A stretch of DNA of 64,000 nt from Lepus europaeus (taxonomy: Eukaryota; Chordata; Mammalia; Lagomorpha; Leporidae): the NCBI RefSeq assembly GCF_033115175.1, contig NC_084832.1, positions 16,481,342 to 16,545,341 on the forward strand, read 5' to 3'. The notes under the pieces are model-generated. The model saw only the letters and a program-made list of their open reading frames with translations. It was not told the DNA's origin and made no database searches. Below, piece after piece: positions 1 through 12,660 of this stretch (position 1 is the first letter of the stretch; each line of letters opens with the position of its first letter). Position numbers and translations under genes: made by a program.

Positions 1-1098
1 AATTCCTGACCAAGTGTTTAACAGCACTAAGTCCAATCCAAAACCCTTCTCAACTTGACCTTGCATCTGTTCTTTGATCAGGGGCTTCTACATTATTTTG
101 AAACCCAATTATTATCACCTTTATGCCTTGGATTAGATAGATTTTTCATCTATTTGAGTTTCAGGGTAGCTAGAACTTGCTTTAATCAGAGCAGAAGATA
201 CAGCACTGAAGGATGAAGGTCTCTGTACTCACAGATCCCTGGAAAAAAAGCATAGCACAGCACATAGCACCACATAAGGAAGCACCAGTGTCACTCAGCA
301 GGCACAGGAGGAGGGGAAAACATGGGCAAGAGCTTTTAATGTGGTTTCCAGGGAAAGGAACAAGTGAGAATGAGTAAGAAGGTTTAGTCCTAGCTAGTCT
401 GAATAATTTCCCCAGGCTCTGGAACATAGGAACTGTCTGGATTTGCCAGGTACTTGGCTGCAGCTGATTAGGGCAGTGGGAGACAGTGGCCTGGAATGTA
501 ACAGAACCATTCAAGGAAGCCTTTGAGGATGTACTCTGAATTAGTTGGCTTGCATATGAAAGATGCGCTGGAAGGGGAGTCATTTACTATCTGCAGGAAT
601 TAGCTATGACTGGGAAGGGCAGGCCCTCCAGGAACGCAAAGCCCCAGAGGCAGAAGCATGAAACCCCAGCCTGTGAATCACCTGGTTTTCCACCAGCTCA
701 CTGACTTTTCCCAAGACTGAGCCCAGCACAGGAGTTATGTCTCCTCTTAGGTCTCAACCCACACCAATCTGTCATATCCTGAAATTGACCAGGATCATAC
801 TTTAAATATTAAAACCAGCTCATTACTAAAAACAACTATTTTGCTAATAGATATTAATTATATTGCACTTCTACATTCTAGAAGATTTTATTTTCTATTC
901 TAAAACAACTTGTTTTCTTTGTAATTAGTTGAAAACTAAGTATGCATAATACAACACAGCAGATTATCACAGTCTCAATTAGCTCAAAGGAAGCAGAATT
1001 CCATTCTCACCTCACTTTCAGGACCTATGAACCAATAACTAGAATTCATATCTGTCATATAAACAAAGTCATGAACATGAAATTTAAAACACCAGTTT

Positions 1099-1757
1099 TG
1101 TTAGGTAGGAAGTCAGTTATGAGCTTATGCGTGTGTAACAGGCCTAAAGAGAAGACATCTATGTCCAGCATATGCATCTGCATCTCAAAGTCATCCCAAT
1201 AATGTTTCAGGGGCAGCCTGGCCCTCGAATCCTGCCCTGCTCACTTCTACCTGATAACCTGCCAGGTGGAGGTCCCCACCCCTTCTGCCTGACAATCTTC
1301 CACAATCTCCCAGGTGCAGCCCAGTATCTGCATCTCAAACACCCTGCTCCCTTCCTCCTGTCTGATAACTTTTACATCCATAAAGTCCTTTGTTTCAGAC
1401 CTTCAAGAGAAGTTTTTCTATTTACATCCAAAAAGCCCTTTGTCCCAAGAGGAGCAGAGGTGGGGAAGCAAGACCCATCTCCTTAAAAACCCCCAGCCTC
1501 AACTGGACGGGGCGCTCAGCTCTCTGCATCTTTGCTGAGCCACCCGCCTGGCCTGGTCAGGTGTAATCTCCACTCAACATGTGACCTCCCTCCTTCCTCC
1601 TCCCCAGTCTCTCAGGCTCTGTCTGGAGAGGTGCCCATCCGTCCTTACAGATGTCCCTCCCTAATAAACCTTGCTATTTTACCTCCCACTACTCTCTGTC
1701 TCATGCCTGAATTCTTTCTTGCACGAAGACAAGAACCCTGCAATTTCTCCGGTAACA
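1099..1757 (+). mobile_element. Solo LTR, class I ERV type
   Basis: The 659-bp element begins TGTTA and ends TAACA, a perfect terminal inverted repeat. It is flanked by GTTT at 1095-1098 and 1758-1761, a 4-bp duplication usual for class I ERVs. It has a CTTAAAAAC TATA-like box near 1482 and a polyadenylation signal AATAAA at 1663-1668, followed by a typical U5. No internal retroviral sequence adjoins it, so it is a recombined solo LTR. Confidence 0.75.
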
Positions 1758-2068
1758 GTTTTAGGATAATTTACTCAAAAGAGTAAAGCAATGAGAAAAC
1801 CAACCATGATCTGTGCCATATCCCTGGGGAAAAAAAACAATTTGCTGATGACCTAAGAGAAAGACATGCATTCTGTTAAGTCTTTCAGGATATAATATGT
1901 CCTGTTTTAAAAGAAACTGTTCATTACTCTAAACAAGTTGTTGAGCTGAAAGAGCATTTTGCATATTTTCAACTTCCTCTTTGTAATTCTCAATTTTTGA
2001 AGCACTCTATAAAAAGCTGAATTATTTACTCATTGCATTCCCAGAATCCTACTTCATTTTTCCATTTT

Positions 2069-2381
2069 TTTTTTTTTTTATTAGACAGGTAGAGTTACAG
2101 TGAGAGAGAGAGAGAGAAAAGTCTTCCTTCCATTAGTTCACCCCCCAAATGGCCGCCATGGCCAGCACTGCACTGATTCGAAGCCAGCAGCCAGGTGCTT
2201 TTTCCTGGTCTCCCATGTGGGTGCAGGGGCCCAAGCACTTGGGCCATCCTCCACTGCCTTCCTGGGCCACAGCAGAGAGCTGGATTGGAAGAGAAGCAAC
2301 CGGGACTAGAACTCGGTGCCTATATGGGATGCCAGTGCCGCAGGCGGAGGATTAGCCAAGTGAGCCACGGCGCCGGCCCCT
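2069..2381 (-). mobile_element. C-repeat SINE (lagomorph)
   Basis: Full-length, with a poly-T/GACAGGTAGAG side at the left and GGCGCCGGCCCC at the right. A 13-bp duplication ATTTTTCCATTTT is at 2056-2068 and 2382-2394. It is the only C-repeat here that is sense to HS6ST3. Confidence 0.9.
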
Positions 2382-2560
2382 ATTTTTCCATTTTCTATCA
2401 AAGGCTTCTCACCATCAAGGCAAATTCAAATTTGTATTTTGTACTTTACTACGTGCCTCCTTTGTCACTTCTTCAACCTTGCTTAACACCTCTACAAAAA
2501 GTTATAAATATTCTTATCCTAATTTTTCTAATAAATTAATGTACTTAGGTATAGTTTCTT

Positions 2561-2705
2561 TCATTCTTTTATTTACTCAGTCAACATTCATTTGATAACC
2601 ACTATGTGGCAGGAACTATTCTAGGCACTGAGGATGCAGAGGCAATGAAACACCACCACCATCCTCAGGAAGCTCGTATGTCAGTGGGAAAGGAACAGCA
2701 AGTAA
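2561..2705 (-). mobile_element. LINE-2 3' end fragment
   Basis: The plus strand reads ACCACTATGTGGCAGGAACT followed by ATTCTAGGCACTGAGGATGC, the reverse complement of the common L2 3' end. Confidence 0.5.
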
Positions 2706-3026
2706 GTATGGGGGAATGAAGAAGCTCAGTTTCAAACCCTGGATGTCTCATTACAAATGCAGAGCTCTCTCCAGGACACCATTCTGCCTCCGTGGTCCAA
2801 ATTACCCAGCGCAAAAGTTTTCTTTCCCATTAACACCGGTAGTTTGAGTTCTTGGATTCATTCCTGTGGGTTTCAGAAAAACCTCTGCTTTTTCTCATTC
2901 TGTGAGGTAATTCAATTGTCAACTGTCAAAACTTCATTTAACAATCACCATGTTCAGAGCACACCACACACACACACACACACATGCCTGCAATCCAAGA
3001 GAGTCACGGATTTAAAAATCAATTGA

Positions 3027-3384
3027 GGCCAGCGCTGCGGCTCAATAGGCTAATCCTCCACCTTGTGGCACTGGCACACCGGGTTCTAGTCCCGGTCGGG
3101 GTGCCGGATTCTGTCCTGGTTGCCCCACTTCCAGGCCAGCCCTCTGCTATGGCCTGGGAGTGCAGTAGAGGATGGCCCAAGTGCTTGGTCCCTACACCGC
3201 ATGGGAGACCAGGAGAAGCACCTGGCTCCTGCCATCGGATCAGCGCGGTGCGCCGGCCACAGTGCGCCAGCAGCGGCGGCCATTGGAGGGTGAACCAACG
3301 GCAAAAAGGAAGACCTTTCTCTATGTCTCTCTCTCTCTCTCTCACTGTCCACTCTGCCTGTCAAAAAAATTAAAAATAAAAAAG
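3027..3384 (+). mobile_element. C-repeat SINE, TGTCAAAA-tail class
   Basis: It runs from GGCCAGCGCTGCGGCTC to a CACTGTCCACTCTGCCTGTC end plus A-rich tail. The duplication TCAATTGAGG is at 3019-3028 and 3385-3394. It inserted right at the head of the next C-repeat, giving a tandem pair. Confidence 0.9.
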
Positions 3385-3392
3385 TCAATTGA

Positions 3393-3711
3393 GGGGCCAG
3401 CCTTGTTGTGTAACAGGTCAAGCCGTTGCCTGCAACGCCAGCATCCTGAAGCATGCCAGTCCTGGCTGCTCTGCTTCCAACCCAACTCCTGCTAAGACCC
3501 TGCACCCACATGGGAGACACCGAAGAAGCTTCTGGCTCCTGGCTCTTGGCTCCATCCTGGCTCAGTACCAGCTGTTGCAACCATTTGGGAGTGAATCAAT
3601 GGATGGAAAATCAATCTCTCTTTTCTCTCCCTCCCTCTTTCCCTCCCTTTCTCCCTCCCTCTCTCCCTCCGTAACTCTGTCTTTCAAATAAATACAATAT
3701 ATCTTTAAAAA
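3393..3711 (+). mobile_element. C-repeat SINE, AATAAA-tail class
   Basis: GGGGCCAGCCTTGTTGTGTA head, CCCT-rich tract at 3630-3672, and TTTCAAATAAATACAATAT tail. It is more diverged than its upstream neighbour. Confidence 0.85.
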
Positions 3712-4873
3712 TAATAAATTGAAAATAGAAGACACATACAAACCTGGAAAAATACCCACGAACTTTTAATATACAAATTAATGTCCTGCAAATATATATT
3801 CTTTTAGTTATTGGCAGTTGTCTGCCTATACAGTATTATTGTGGCATAGCATTTCAAATTACTCCCTTTTGCCGGTTTTCCATCTCATAGCACTCACTGG
3901 AGTAAGATAACTTGTTCCATGTATCATTAGTAATTCATGACTGGCTTGCGAAAATGCAGGGACAGCACTACTACAGACCTAATACAATGAATATCTTATT
4001 AGGAAGAAATTAACAAATGAATTGTTGCCAATCAATAGGTGTTGAAGAGAAAATTACAATGATAGTAAACTCTAAATAATTTATACACAGTATTGATCAT
4101 TTCATTACATTAATTATTCTTTATAGCACACATAAGGAATTTGGAGAATAAAACCTTCAAACCAAAGAAATTTATCTGCAATGGGTTTTAGGCTTACATC
4201 TGAATTTATAAGACAAAAAGAGGGGCATGAAAGTACACAAATAATTTTACATTAAAAATGAACCTTATAATAAACAGGATACTTCCAATGTACATAGGTT
4301 CCTTCACATTATCAGAAGTTTTTATGCACAAGTACTTGTAATATTTATTACACGTAGTAATGGTAAAAACGTTTGATAATAGAAGTGTTAGGAATACAAT
4401 TGTCCATTAATCCACCTCTTTCATTGCATATACAAAAGGCACAATAAGGAACTCAATGAAGTTATGTAGGGAGAGGAAAGATCCTTCCTGACACGTCTCC
4501 CAGATTTTTTAAGTTAACTGCCTTTAAATCTAGTTCAGCAGAGTACAATTACTGAGAACTGATCATTTTCATAGCCAGCAGAAAGCAATTCTTAAGGCTA
4601 TTGTATCTGGCAAGTAAACCTTCACAAAAAAACAAAGGCCTGAAGGTGATCTTTTTGCTCCAGGCCAGGGCAGACCCTAGCCAAGTCATGAAATCCCGTC
4701 CTAGGGGGCAAGAGACTATGTGCAGAGGGGGCTGTAAGAAAGGGGATGGAGGAGGGTGTTTCTCTACAGATGATGTTGCCCCCAGCAACCTAACATCCCC
4801 ACATGAATCAATCATAATGGATGCACTATGTACAGATATGGCATACAGCACTGTTTTTTGTCACCCAAGGAGG

Positions 4874-5001
4874 TATTTCAAAAAGTTCATGGAAAATTCG
4901 AATTAACAGAGGAGTTTATTTTGGTGCAGAAAGTTTTGATATCCAAGCATAGTGTTTTTCTCAAAACAGCATTTTCCATAAATTTTTTGAAGACCCCCAT
5001 A
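4874..5001. mobile_element. Inverted-repeat (MITE-like) element, copy A
   Basis: Left end TTCAAAAAGTTCATGGAAAA and right end TTTTCCATAAATTTTTTGAA are imperfect inverted repeats about 25 bp long around a 75-bp AT-rich centre. TA dinucleotides flank it, as for Tc1/mariner-type insertions. Sister copies are at 29240, 46043, 50888 and 60140. Confidence 0.6.
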
Positions 5002-5240
5002 CTTAACGATGAGTAGTATTTTGCTTATGGCATTTTGACTTGTAGAATTAAAGCAGTAACTTCATTCTTGTGTTAAGTTTTGTCAGGAATGAATTTCATT
5101 TAAATAATTTTCAGTATCTAATATTAGGAGACTTCATAATCTGTACAGAAAGGTAGACTACACATATTCTTTCAAGCATATCATATCTCTCCAAAAATAA
5201 ATATGGAAATGCACTATTTTCTTTAAAACTAAATATATTG

Positions 5241-5560
5241 GGGCTGGTGCTGTGGTGTAGGAGATTAAGCCTCTCCCTGCAGCCCCAGCATCTCATATGG
5301 GCGCCAATTCATGTGTTGGCTGCTCCTTTTCCAATCCAGCTCTCTGCCATGGTCCAGGAAAGCAGTGGAAAATGGCCCAAGTGCTTGGGTCTCTGCACCC
5401 ATATGAGAAACCTGAAGAAGCTCCTGCCTCCTAGCTTTGGATTGGCCCAGCTCCAGCCATTGTGGCCAATTGGGGAGTGAACCAGCACATGGAACACCTC
5501 TCTCTGTCTCTCCCTCTCTCTGTAATTCTGCCTCTTAAATAAATAAATACTTTAAAAAAT
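5241..5560 (+). mobile_element. C-repeat SINE
   Basis: GGGCTGGTGCTGTGGTGTAG head and AAATAAATAAATAC tail. A perfect 13-bp duplication ACTAAATATATTG is at 5228-5240 and 5561-5573. Confidence 0.9.
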
Positions 5561-7719
5561 ACTAAATATATTGAAATAGTTTCAAACGGGATACAATTCC
5601 TTTCCTCCCTCACCTTTAACCTTCAGATACTTAAAAGTTATACATACTATTCTAAAGAACCTTAACGTTCTTGGAAGAGAATCCATATAGCAGGAAGTAT
5701 CTCATCTCATAAATATGCTTTTGCAAACTGCAGCCAGTTTGGCAAATGATTTGATCATGCCTTAACTAATATTGTTCTATAACTTTAAATTTCCATAATA
5801 CCACACACAGACATCATATAAAATGTGTGCTGTGAATCACAATACAGAGCTAACTTCCCACAAAAGTCACGACGACAGCTGATGCTAGGGTACTAAGATG
5901 ACAAGTATTCAAATGTAGCAATTTTTTTTATTACTCAGCAAAAAGTCCCTTATCTATGGTGCCTCTTCCTTGGGTGAGTAGTTCTTTGCTGCCTTCTTTA
6001 AGCGGGGACCAGGAGACATGCAGTGCAGGTGATAAAATACAGGGTATTTGTGCTTGGTCTCGTTTGCAGAGAAGAACCGTAGCATCCACAAAATGAATTA
6101 TTACACATTTTGAACTATTTTAAGGCATTGTCCAAGTTGTTCTCATTCCATCCCTTTCATCCCCGTAATCTCAAATTCCATTCTCCATCTTCCTATGCCT
6201 TGCTGAAGGCCATGGGATGCATTAACTGCCTCTCCTGTCCTTCAGGTTCACTCAGGAAAAACAAAGAGGTAAGCAGAGGTGGGAGGAGAGCATGGTCAAG
6301 CTATGTCCTTTCCCCTCACCATGCCTTCCTCCCTGCCTCCACCCCATTGTGCCCACACTGGCTGCTTTCTCCAAACGGCTCCTATCCAGGAACCTCTTCT
6401 TCCAGCTGGCACTAGATATAATATGGGGAGATCTAGTAGGGTTTCTCTTTGTTACAAGGACAAGTTAACCCAAGGTCCAAGGCTGGTCTCCCTATCCCTG
6501 TCCACACCTCTGTAACTGGTTCCCTCAAAACCCCAACTCAAGCCTCTGTTTACTCCAGGACCCTGGCTGATAAATAGCACCAATGCTTTAAAACAATAAT
6601 GTGATAGGAAAGAGATGGGGGGGGGGAGAGGGAGAGAGAGAGAATGTGCAACTAAATAAATGTACATCAGCAGCACTTAAATACACTAGTGCTCCAAATC
6701 AGATAGCCTCGTTGATAGTTGATGACTTCCCATAGAAGCACTAATGAGATAAACTATTGCATGCAAGACATAGTTCTGTCTCCTATGTTCAGTACTACCT
6801 CCCTTATGATTCAGTTCTTTTAGGATTTCATTTTCCACTTTGACTACATTTAACCTTCTCTCTTTCCTCTATGGCATCCTTCTAATTTACACTCCATGGT
6901 ATCCCTGTCCAGTCCCTCTTAAAATTTAACATTTCACCTTGTTCTTCACTGCAATGTAATGTATTTCCACACAAATGTGAAGTTACTGCCTATCTTTGTT
7001 TAAAAATGTGTTTACTCTTATATCCAGGTTTATTTTTCCCTTATGAAGCAGACCCATAAAATTCTATGATTTTCTAATTAAGTCCACAAAACACAGATGC
7101 CATAATCCAGGTAATAGATCCAGAAGCTCAAATTGTTGGAAGAAATATTCTGTAAATTCAATGAATGAATCAAGATAAGCAGTATTTAGACCTCTTATGC
7201 TTATAAAGAAACTAGAAAGCAGAAACAAACATTACTATTTGTACTAAATGTGTTTTAAATGCAAAGTTCTGAAAAGAAATGACACAGTACCTACCAACAA
7301 AAGCCTGGTAAGATATTGACAGCAATGAGCTACAAATATTTATGTGCCCACAGGCAACTAATTCAATTTCACTGCAGAATTGTCTCATGTATGAATTTAA
7401 TTGTATGCATTTAAATATTTTTATTGCTGTTTCATTAATTTCCCATTAAAAATGATATGCTGAAAAAAACAGACTGCAAGTTTCCATTCAACAGCATCCA
7501 CTGACAGCCCACTGAGTATCCACAGTACACTAAAAATGAACGCTTCAAGTTTTATGGCTCTTCTTTTGTCTCACAGCTTACAAGTTTGTTTTTGTATTAT
7601 TCAGGATGAAAATTCCTAGATTCAGAAAGGAAGGTGCAGCCCATCATTTTGTTTTCACACAAAACAGCACATATGTATAAGATGAGCCCTTTGGGAAAAT
7701 AAGCATAGCTTACTCTTAC

Positions 7720-7930
7720 ATGAATTCCCACTACGTGTCAGCCTGTGTCCCAAGAGCACCAGGTCGATCACTGACACTCACCAGAAATGTTGCTCTTACT
7801 GCTCCCATTCTCCAAATGAAGAAACTGGAGAGCACAGCAGATAACAGACTTAACCCAAAGTGACATGACAGTAAGTAGTTGAACCAGATAAAATCCAAAT
7901 AGTTGGATTTCAGAGTCTATGAGCTTAAAC
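7720..7930 (-). mobile_element. MIR SINE fragment
   Basis: CCATTCTCCAAATGAAGAAA followed by CTTAACCCAAAGTGACATGA is the reverse complement of the conserved MIR core. It is ancient, with no intact ends. Confidence 0.55.
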
Positions 7931-10347
7931 TTTACCCTAATCATAAATCAGGCATCAGCATGATCATCAGTGATTTTCAGGGATAGATAAGTTTGCCATT
8001 AGTTTCTTCCAAATTCTCTTGAACTTTTTTTTTTTTTTTCCTGAATCCATCATCTCTTCCGATTGCTCTCCAATATCACAATCTCCAACCATCACCACCT
8101 CAACCATCTGGCTTTGATCTCTAGTAATCCAGAGTCTACGTGCTCCACAGGTTAGATATACCCGTCCCAACCTCCTACCATACATGAAAGTTCCCATCTT
8201 CCCAGCTTAGGCTGATTTTTTTCTACAGTGAAAATGAATGATGAACTTAACCTTTCCAGGAGGCAAGTATATCTGTTTGTGCCCAAATGAATTTATGATT
8301 TGCAGATACTGCCTAACAGGAGAAACCTCTTGAAATGGTCCAATAGGCCCTGGCTTCCATACTGACTTCTACTCCTCTTCTAGAATCAGGGAACTATCAC
8401 CTTGCAAATTAGGGAAGGCAATCACTAATAATCAGAATTTTCTCCTGAAATAACAGAGTCATGATACATATTATGTTGACATTTTTTAAAAGTAATCTTA
8501 AAGCTGACATAAGTAATAAGCATATTCTATGGATTCATCTCTGTGCTTTATGTGTTTTACTGAGCAAGAGTATTTGTCACAGTAAGATTTAAACAAATAA
8601 AAAAAAGATTTAAACAAATAACATCATCTATATTAATAAATGTTTGGTACATTTTTCAACATATAGTTAAATGCTTAGTTATTACATAAGCAGTTATTAG
8701 CCAATTAAAATCAATAGAGAATTTATCCATGATATCCACAATCTAACAAATTCATAAACAAGATAATTGATTATGATAAAATATTAATTTGGGTTCCCTA
8801 CTTAATTGTTTTCACACTGAACCTATTTCTTGGCACAATAATTTATTTTGTGACTCTTAAAATCACATTAGGATTTTCCGGTCTCAATTAAACTGTTTAA
8901 TTCATTATCAAGCATAAATCACTTTCAAATGCCATAAGCTTCTGATTGTCTTCAGTGAGAATGAGATAATAATAATTAGCTTTGGGGAATAATAATATAA
9001 GAGTCTAAGATTAAGCAAATCCACATTGTTGGTGGCTAAATTTTCCTGGCTTCCAATTATTACATGAACATTTCTATTTCTCTAAAATCAGCGTAGTAAA
9101 ATTCCCAAGGTAACCAGCAAGAAAAAGGCAGACTAAATCATCCATTGCCATTTACTGCTTCCAGTGTAGCTCTTCACCACTCAAAAAAAAAAAAAAAAAA
9201 ACCTGAATAGGCTTAATTTAACCTCTTTCTGATTGATAGCAAATATTGGTGGCTTGAAGCAGAAGCAATATTTCAGTAGAGCCTGTAATGAACAAATAAG
9301 TCGACGTGGCACACAGACAGTACGATCTCTTATCTCCTTAGTATTTATACTGCACACAAACCTTACGGTAAAAATTAACCTTCTTGGCAGTTCAACATTT
9401 CTAATTAGAAGAGACATCAAATAGATTATGCTTTAGAAAGCAGTGCAGGCCATAATACTCTAGAGTCTCTGAAACAGAGCTCTACAGTCTCCTTATATAT
9501 TTTAGCCTGCTGTCTAAAGGAAAAGCAATAACCCGACAATGTTTCAAAGTAGCTCTTTTTTTGTGGCAAGTTGTGTTGTATTTTGTCATCTTTTCATACT
9601 TAGGATTAGAAGCAGATGATCTAATACACAAGACCTCTTTGTTGTTTTTGACCTAACATATGTTAAACAGTTTATATCACCAGACAGTGTTTTACCAAAA
9701 GTTTCCTTGGTAGAAATATTAACACATGCTAAAGAGATGGCTACTTCATTTAAATATTTTTTTTTTTCTTTTCAATGCATGGGGTAGGAAAAAGGAGAAG
9801 GAAAATACACTGGACTCAGCTTAGATTAGATCTAAAGAACCTTAAGATCAAAGGCACTCCAGGCTAAGCCTTTCCCAGGAAGGAATTCCTTTTAAAGGAT
9901 CAGTGGTTAACTAGAAATTCCTAAAGTTTTCAATACTAGGGTGTATACTACTTCACCAAAGTTCATGCTCATTGTAAACAGTTATAAATTGTATGAAATT
10001 CCTGCTTATTCTGAGTTGAAATTGCATCCCCTTTTATCCCAGGTCTATCCTTTGGGCAATACCAAACAAGTCCCTTCCATCTTCCACATCTTCCTTGAGA
10101 TATTTGAAGAAAACTTTTATGTCTCTCCTCATTTTCCCCATATCCATGTTAATATTACCATTTCCTTCAGTTCGCACTCATATATCATGGTTTCCAGATT
10201 CCAAAAATAAATTCAAATTGCAGTTTGACTTAATAATATCAATAAATGGAGTGCGAAAAGAGAACTGAAATTTCTCATTTATTTGCACATACAATTGACA
10301 CAATCAGACTGTCCAGGAGCTGTATCTATGTGCATTCTTCTGATGAC

Positions 10348-10400
<53 letters not shown>

Positions 10401-10401
10401 T
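10348..10401 (+). repeat. (CT)n(CA)n microsatellite
   Basis: About 17 CT units run directly into about 9 CA units. It lies in HS6ST3 intron 1 with no SINE around it. Confidence 0.95.
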
Positions 10402-10794
10402 ACACCAGTCATAGGGGGTGATTCTTTGATACAAGCTGGGTCACAGAACCTCAACTGCCTGGCCACAGTCACTGGCTGCAACAACAATCCCAAGATATCA
10501 AACCGAACTCAGAGAAGGCTTCCTTTCCTCTCTGCTTCTGAAGCATTTAGATATAAAGACCATTTACATGGAATGAGCCAATTTGATAGAATGAGATCAT
10601 TTAGAGAGGAGTATGGGGAGAAAGACACCAAATCTGCAGTTCCAGTCATTCAGGCAACCACCTCTCCCTTCCCTTTTCTGTGGTTATGTAAGCCAATCAT
10701 TTGTCCCCAGCTGAAACAAGCTTGAGTTAGGTTTGCATTACTTGCAACAGAGCATCCTAATATAACACCCATAGGGATCCAACTACAGTCCTGC

Positions 10795-10985
10795 CTTGCT
10801 AATCAATGGGGAAATGTTCTGAGAAACACATTGTTAGGCAATTTTTTCATTGTGAGATCACAGTGTACTACACAAACTAAGGTGGCTACAATGTCACTGG
10901 AGATATAATCTTATGGGACCACTGTTACATGTGGTGCATCATCAACCGAAATGTCATTGTGTGGCACATGATCATATTCTAACAG
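10795..10985 (+). mobile_element. Diverged DNA-transposon-like repeat
   Basis: GGGGAAATGTTCTGAGAAAC, TTGTTAGGCAATTTTTTCAT and ATAATCTTATGGGACCACTG are blocks of a common mammalian repeat, and the two ends are loosely inverted (CATTGTTAGGCAA and an AATGTCATTGTGTGG end). I do not assign a family. Confidence 0.4.
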
Positions 10986-12116
10986 GACCAACGGAATGCA
11001 GGTCACAAAAGAGAAAAAAATTCATGCCATCCTAAAAAGGATGCAGATGGAACATCCTGCATTGTTTAAGAAGGGAAGTAATATCCACTTGCCAAAGATT
11101 AAGCTTTATCTTCACTAACAGCCCAGGCTCTGTAGGGCTGACACTATGCAAAACTCTACTGCTAGCACTGCTGTAGTTCCTGTATAGTACGTAGGTGCTA
11201 AAGACACTCTCCACTGTATTTTTCATAATAAACTGAAGTTAGAGTAGGTAAAAAATTGAATGTAAGTTATGAAAATGAAGAGACAAATTTCATGAGATTA
11301 TGAAAATATAATTTCATCTTTTTTAGGAATAGATTATCCATGAAAACTGTAGGATTACATGATCTCTTCAGTCCTTTTTAATCCACAAAATGCTATGATT
11401 CTATCCATAGTAAAGATCTGGGCATAAATAAATGGAGAAATACACACATAGATAGACATACATAATAGAGAAGGAAGCATAAAGATAATCAAAAAAGAAC
11501 TCACCAAGGAAATAATGGAGGAGAAGGGGAAACAACACAAAATAATGGGAAGAAGTCACTGATCATACAATAAAAGTATTCAGATGTGTTCTCTTCCTAT
11601 TAGCTCCTTGCATTATTCTAACCAGTTTCTGTGGTCAAAAGTTCCCTCTGTGCTGGATCTTGCCCAAGGCCTTGCTCCTTATAGACTCAAATCATCCAGA
11701 GTGGTCCCACCATGTATCTCTTTTCAGCATTGGCTTCCTACCTTCCTCTTGGTTCCTGGATGTTTCCACCTCCTCTCTCACCATTCCAGATGGTTTTTCT
11801 TATCTCCAACATAATGTATATCCAACTACACTGTGTGTTCCCCACCACTGTTCCCATCCTGCTCCCTGCAATGATTGAGGCCCAAGTGGCCGTGATCTTC
11901 AATTTATTGATTAAACGTGGAATTTATGTTTCTCTCTAAAAACAATCAATAAAGGCATTTCTGTAAGTTAAGATGACCATTAACACAGAGCTGCTCTAAG
12001 GAACTAACTTTGGATCCCTTTGTTAAATCTTGATAAGGAAAATATTTTAATGGGAGACTGATATCACATTATTAATATATACCTGCACAGTACGTATTAA
12101 GTACCACATACCACAC

Positions 12117-12430
12117 GGCCAGCAATGTGAAGCAGCAGGTTGAGTTGCCACTTGTGATGCCAGTGATGCCAGTGTTGGTTCGAGATTCTGGTTGCTCTGT
12201 TTCAGATGCAGCTTCCTGCTAATGTACCTGGGAAGGCAACAGATGATGGCCCAAGTCCTTGGGCCAGTGCTACCCAAGTGCAGCACCAGAATGGAGCTCC
12301 TGGCTTCTGGCTTTAACCTGGCCTAGACCTGGCTATTGCAGCTATCTGGGGAGTAAACCCACAGATGGAAGATCCCCCCCCCCATCTCTCTCCTTCTCTG
12401 ACTTTGAAATAAATGAATGAATATTTTTTT
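12117..12430 (+). mobile_element. Old C-repeat SINE
   Basis: Diverged copy: a GGCCAGCAATGTGAAGCAGC head, GGCCCAAGTCCTTGGGCC centre and GAAATAAATGAATGAATA tail. No clear duplication. Confidence 0.75.
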
Positions 12431-12464
12431 AGGAAAGTAACCAGCATATGTATATATATTTGCA

Positions 12465-12660
12465 TACGTGCTAAGCATTTTTACATGCATCAGCTCATTG
12501 AGCTCCCATTTAGTCTCCTATAAGGGACATACTAATTATTACCCTCACTTGAAAGATGAAGAAACTGAGGCTCAGAAAGAGTACCTTCCTCCTGGTTGCA
12601 CAGTTTGTAAGTCCAAGAGTCATGTCCATCTAAGTGCAGAGTCCTCACTCTGATCCACTG
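12465..12660 (-). mobile_element. MIR SINE
   Basis: TAAGCATTTTTACATGCATC, then AAGATGAAGAAACTGAGGCT, a CTGGTTGCACAGTTTGTAAG block and a final ATCCACTGTATGATC follow MIR order on the minus strand. Confidence 0.65.

Noticed and set aside
1172..1786. Overlapping short open frames at 1172-1486, 1314-1538 and 1532-1786
   Set aside because: They lie inside the solo LTR, which is non-coding regulatory sequence of a retroelement.
3086..3580. 164-codon minus-strand frame with a protein-like composition
   Set aside because: It covers two adjacent C-repeat SINEs. Very similar peptides appear at every C-repeat (for example 45595-45966 and 55443-55868), so it is repeat sequence.
10246..10725. 159-codon plus-strand frame
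   Set aside because: It reads through a (CT)n(CA)n microsatellite, which translates to Ser-Leu and Thr-His runs. No domain and no splice or promoter context.
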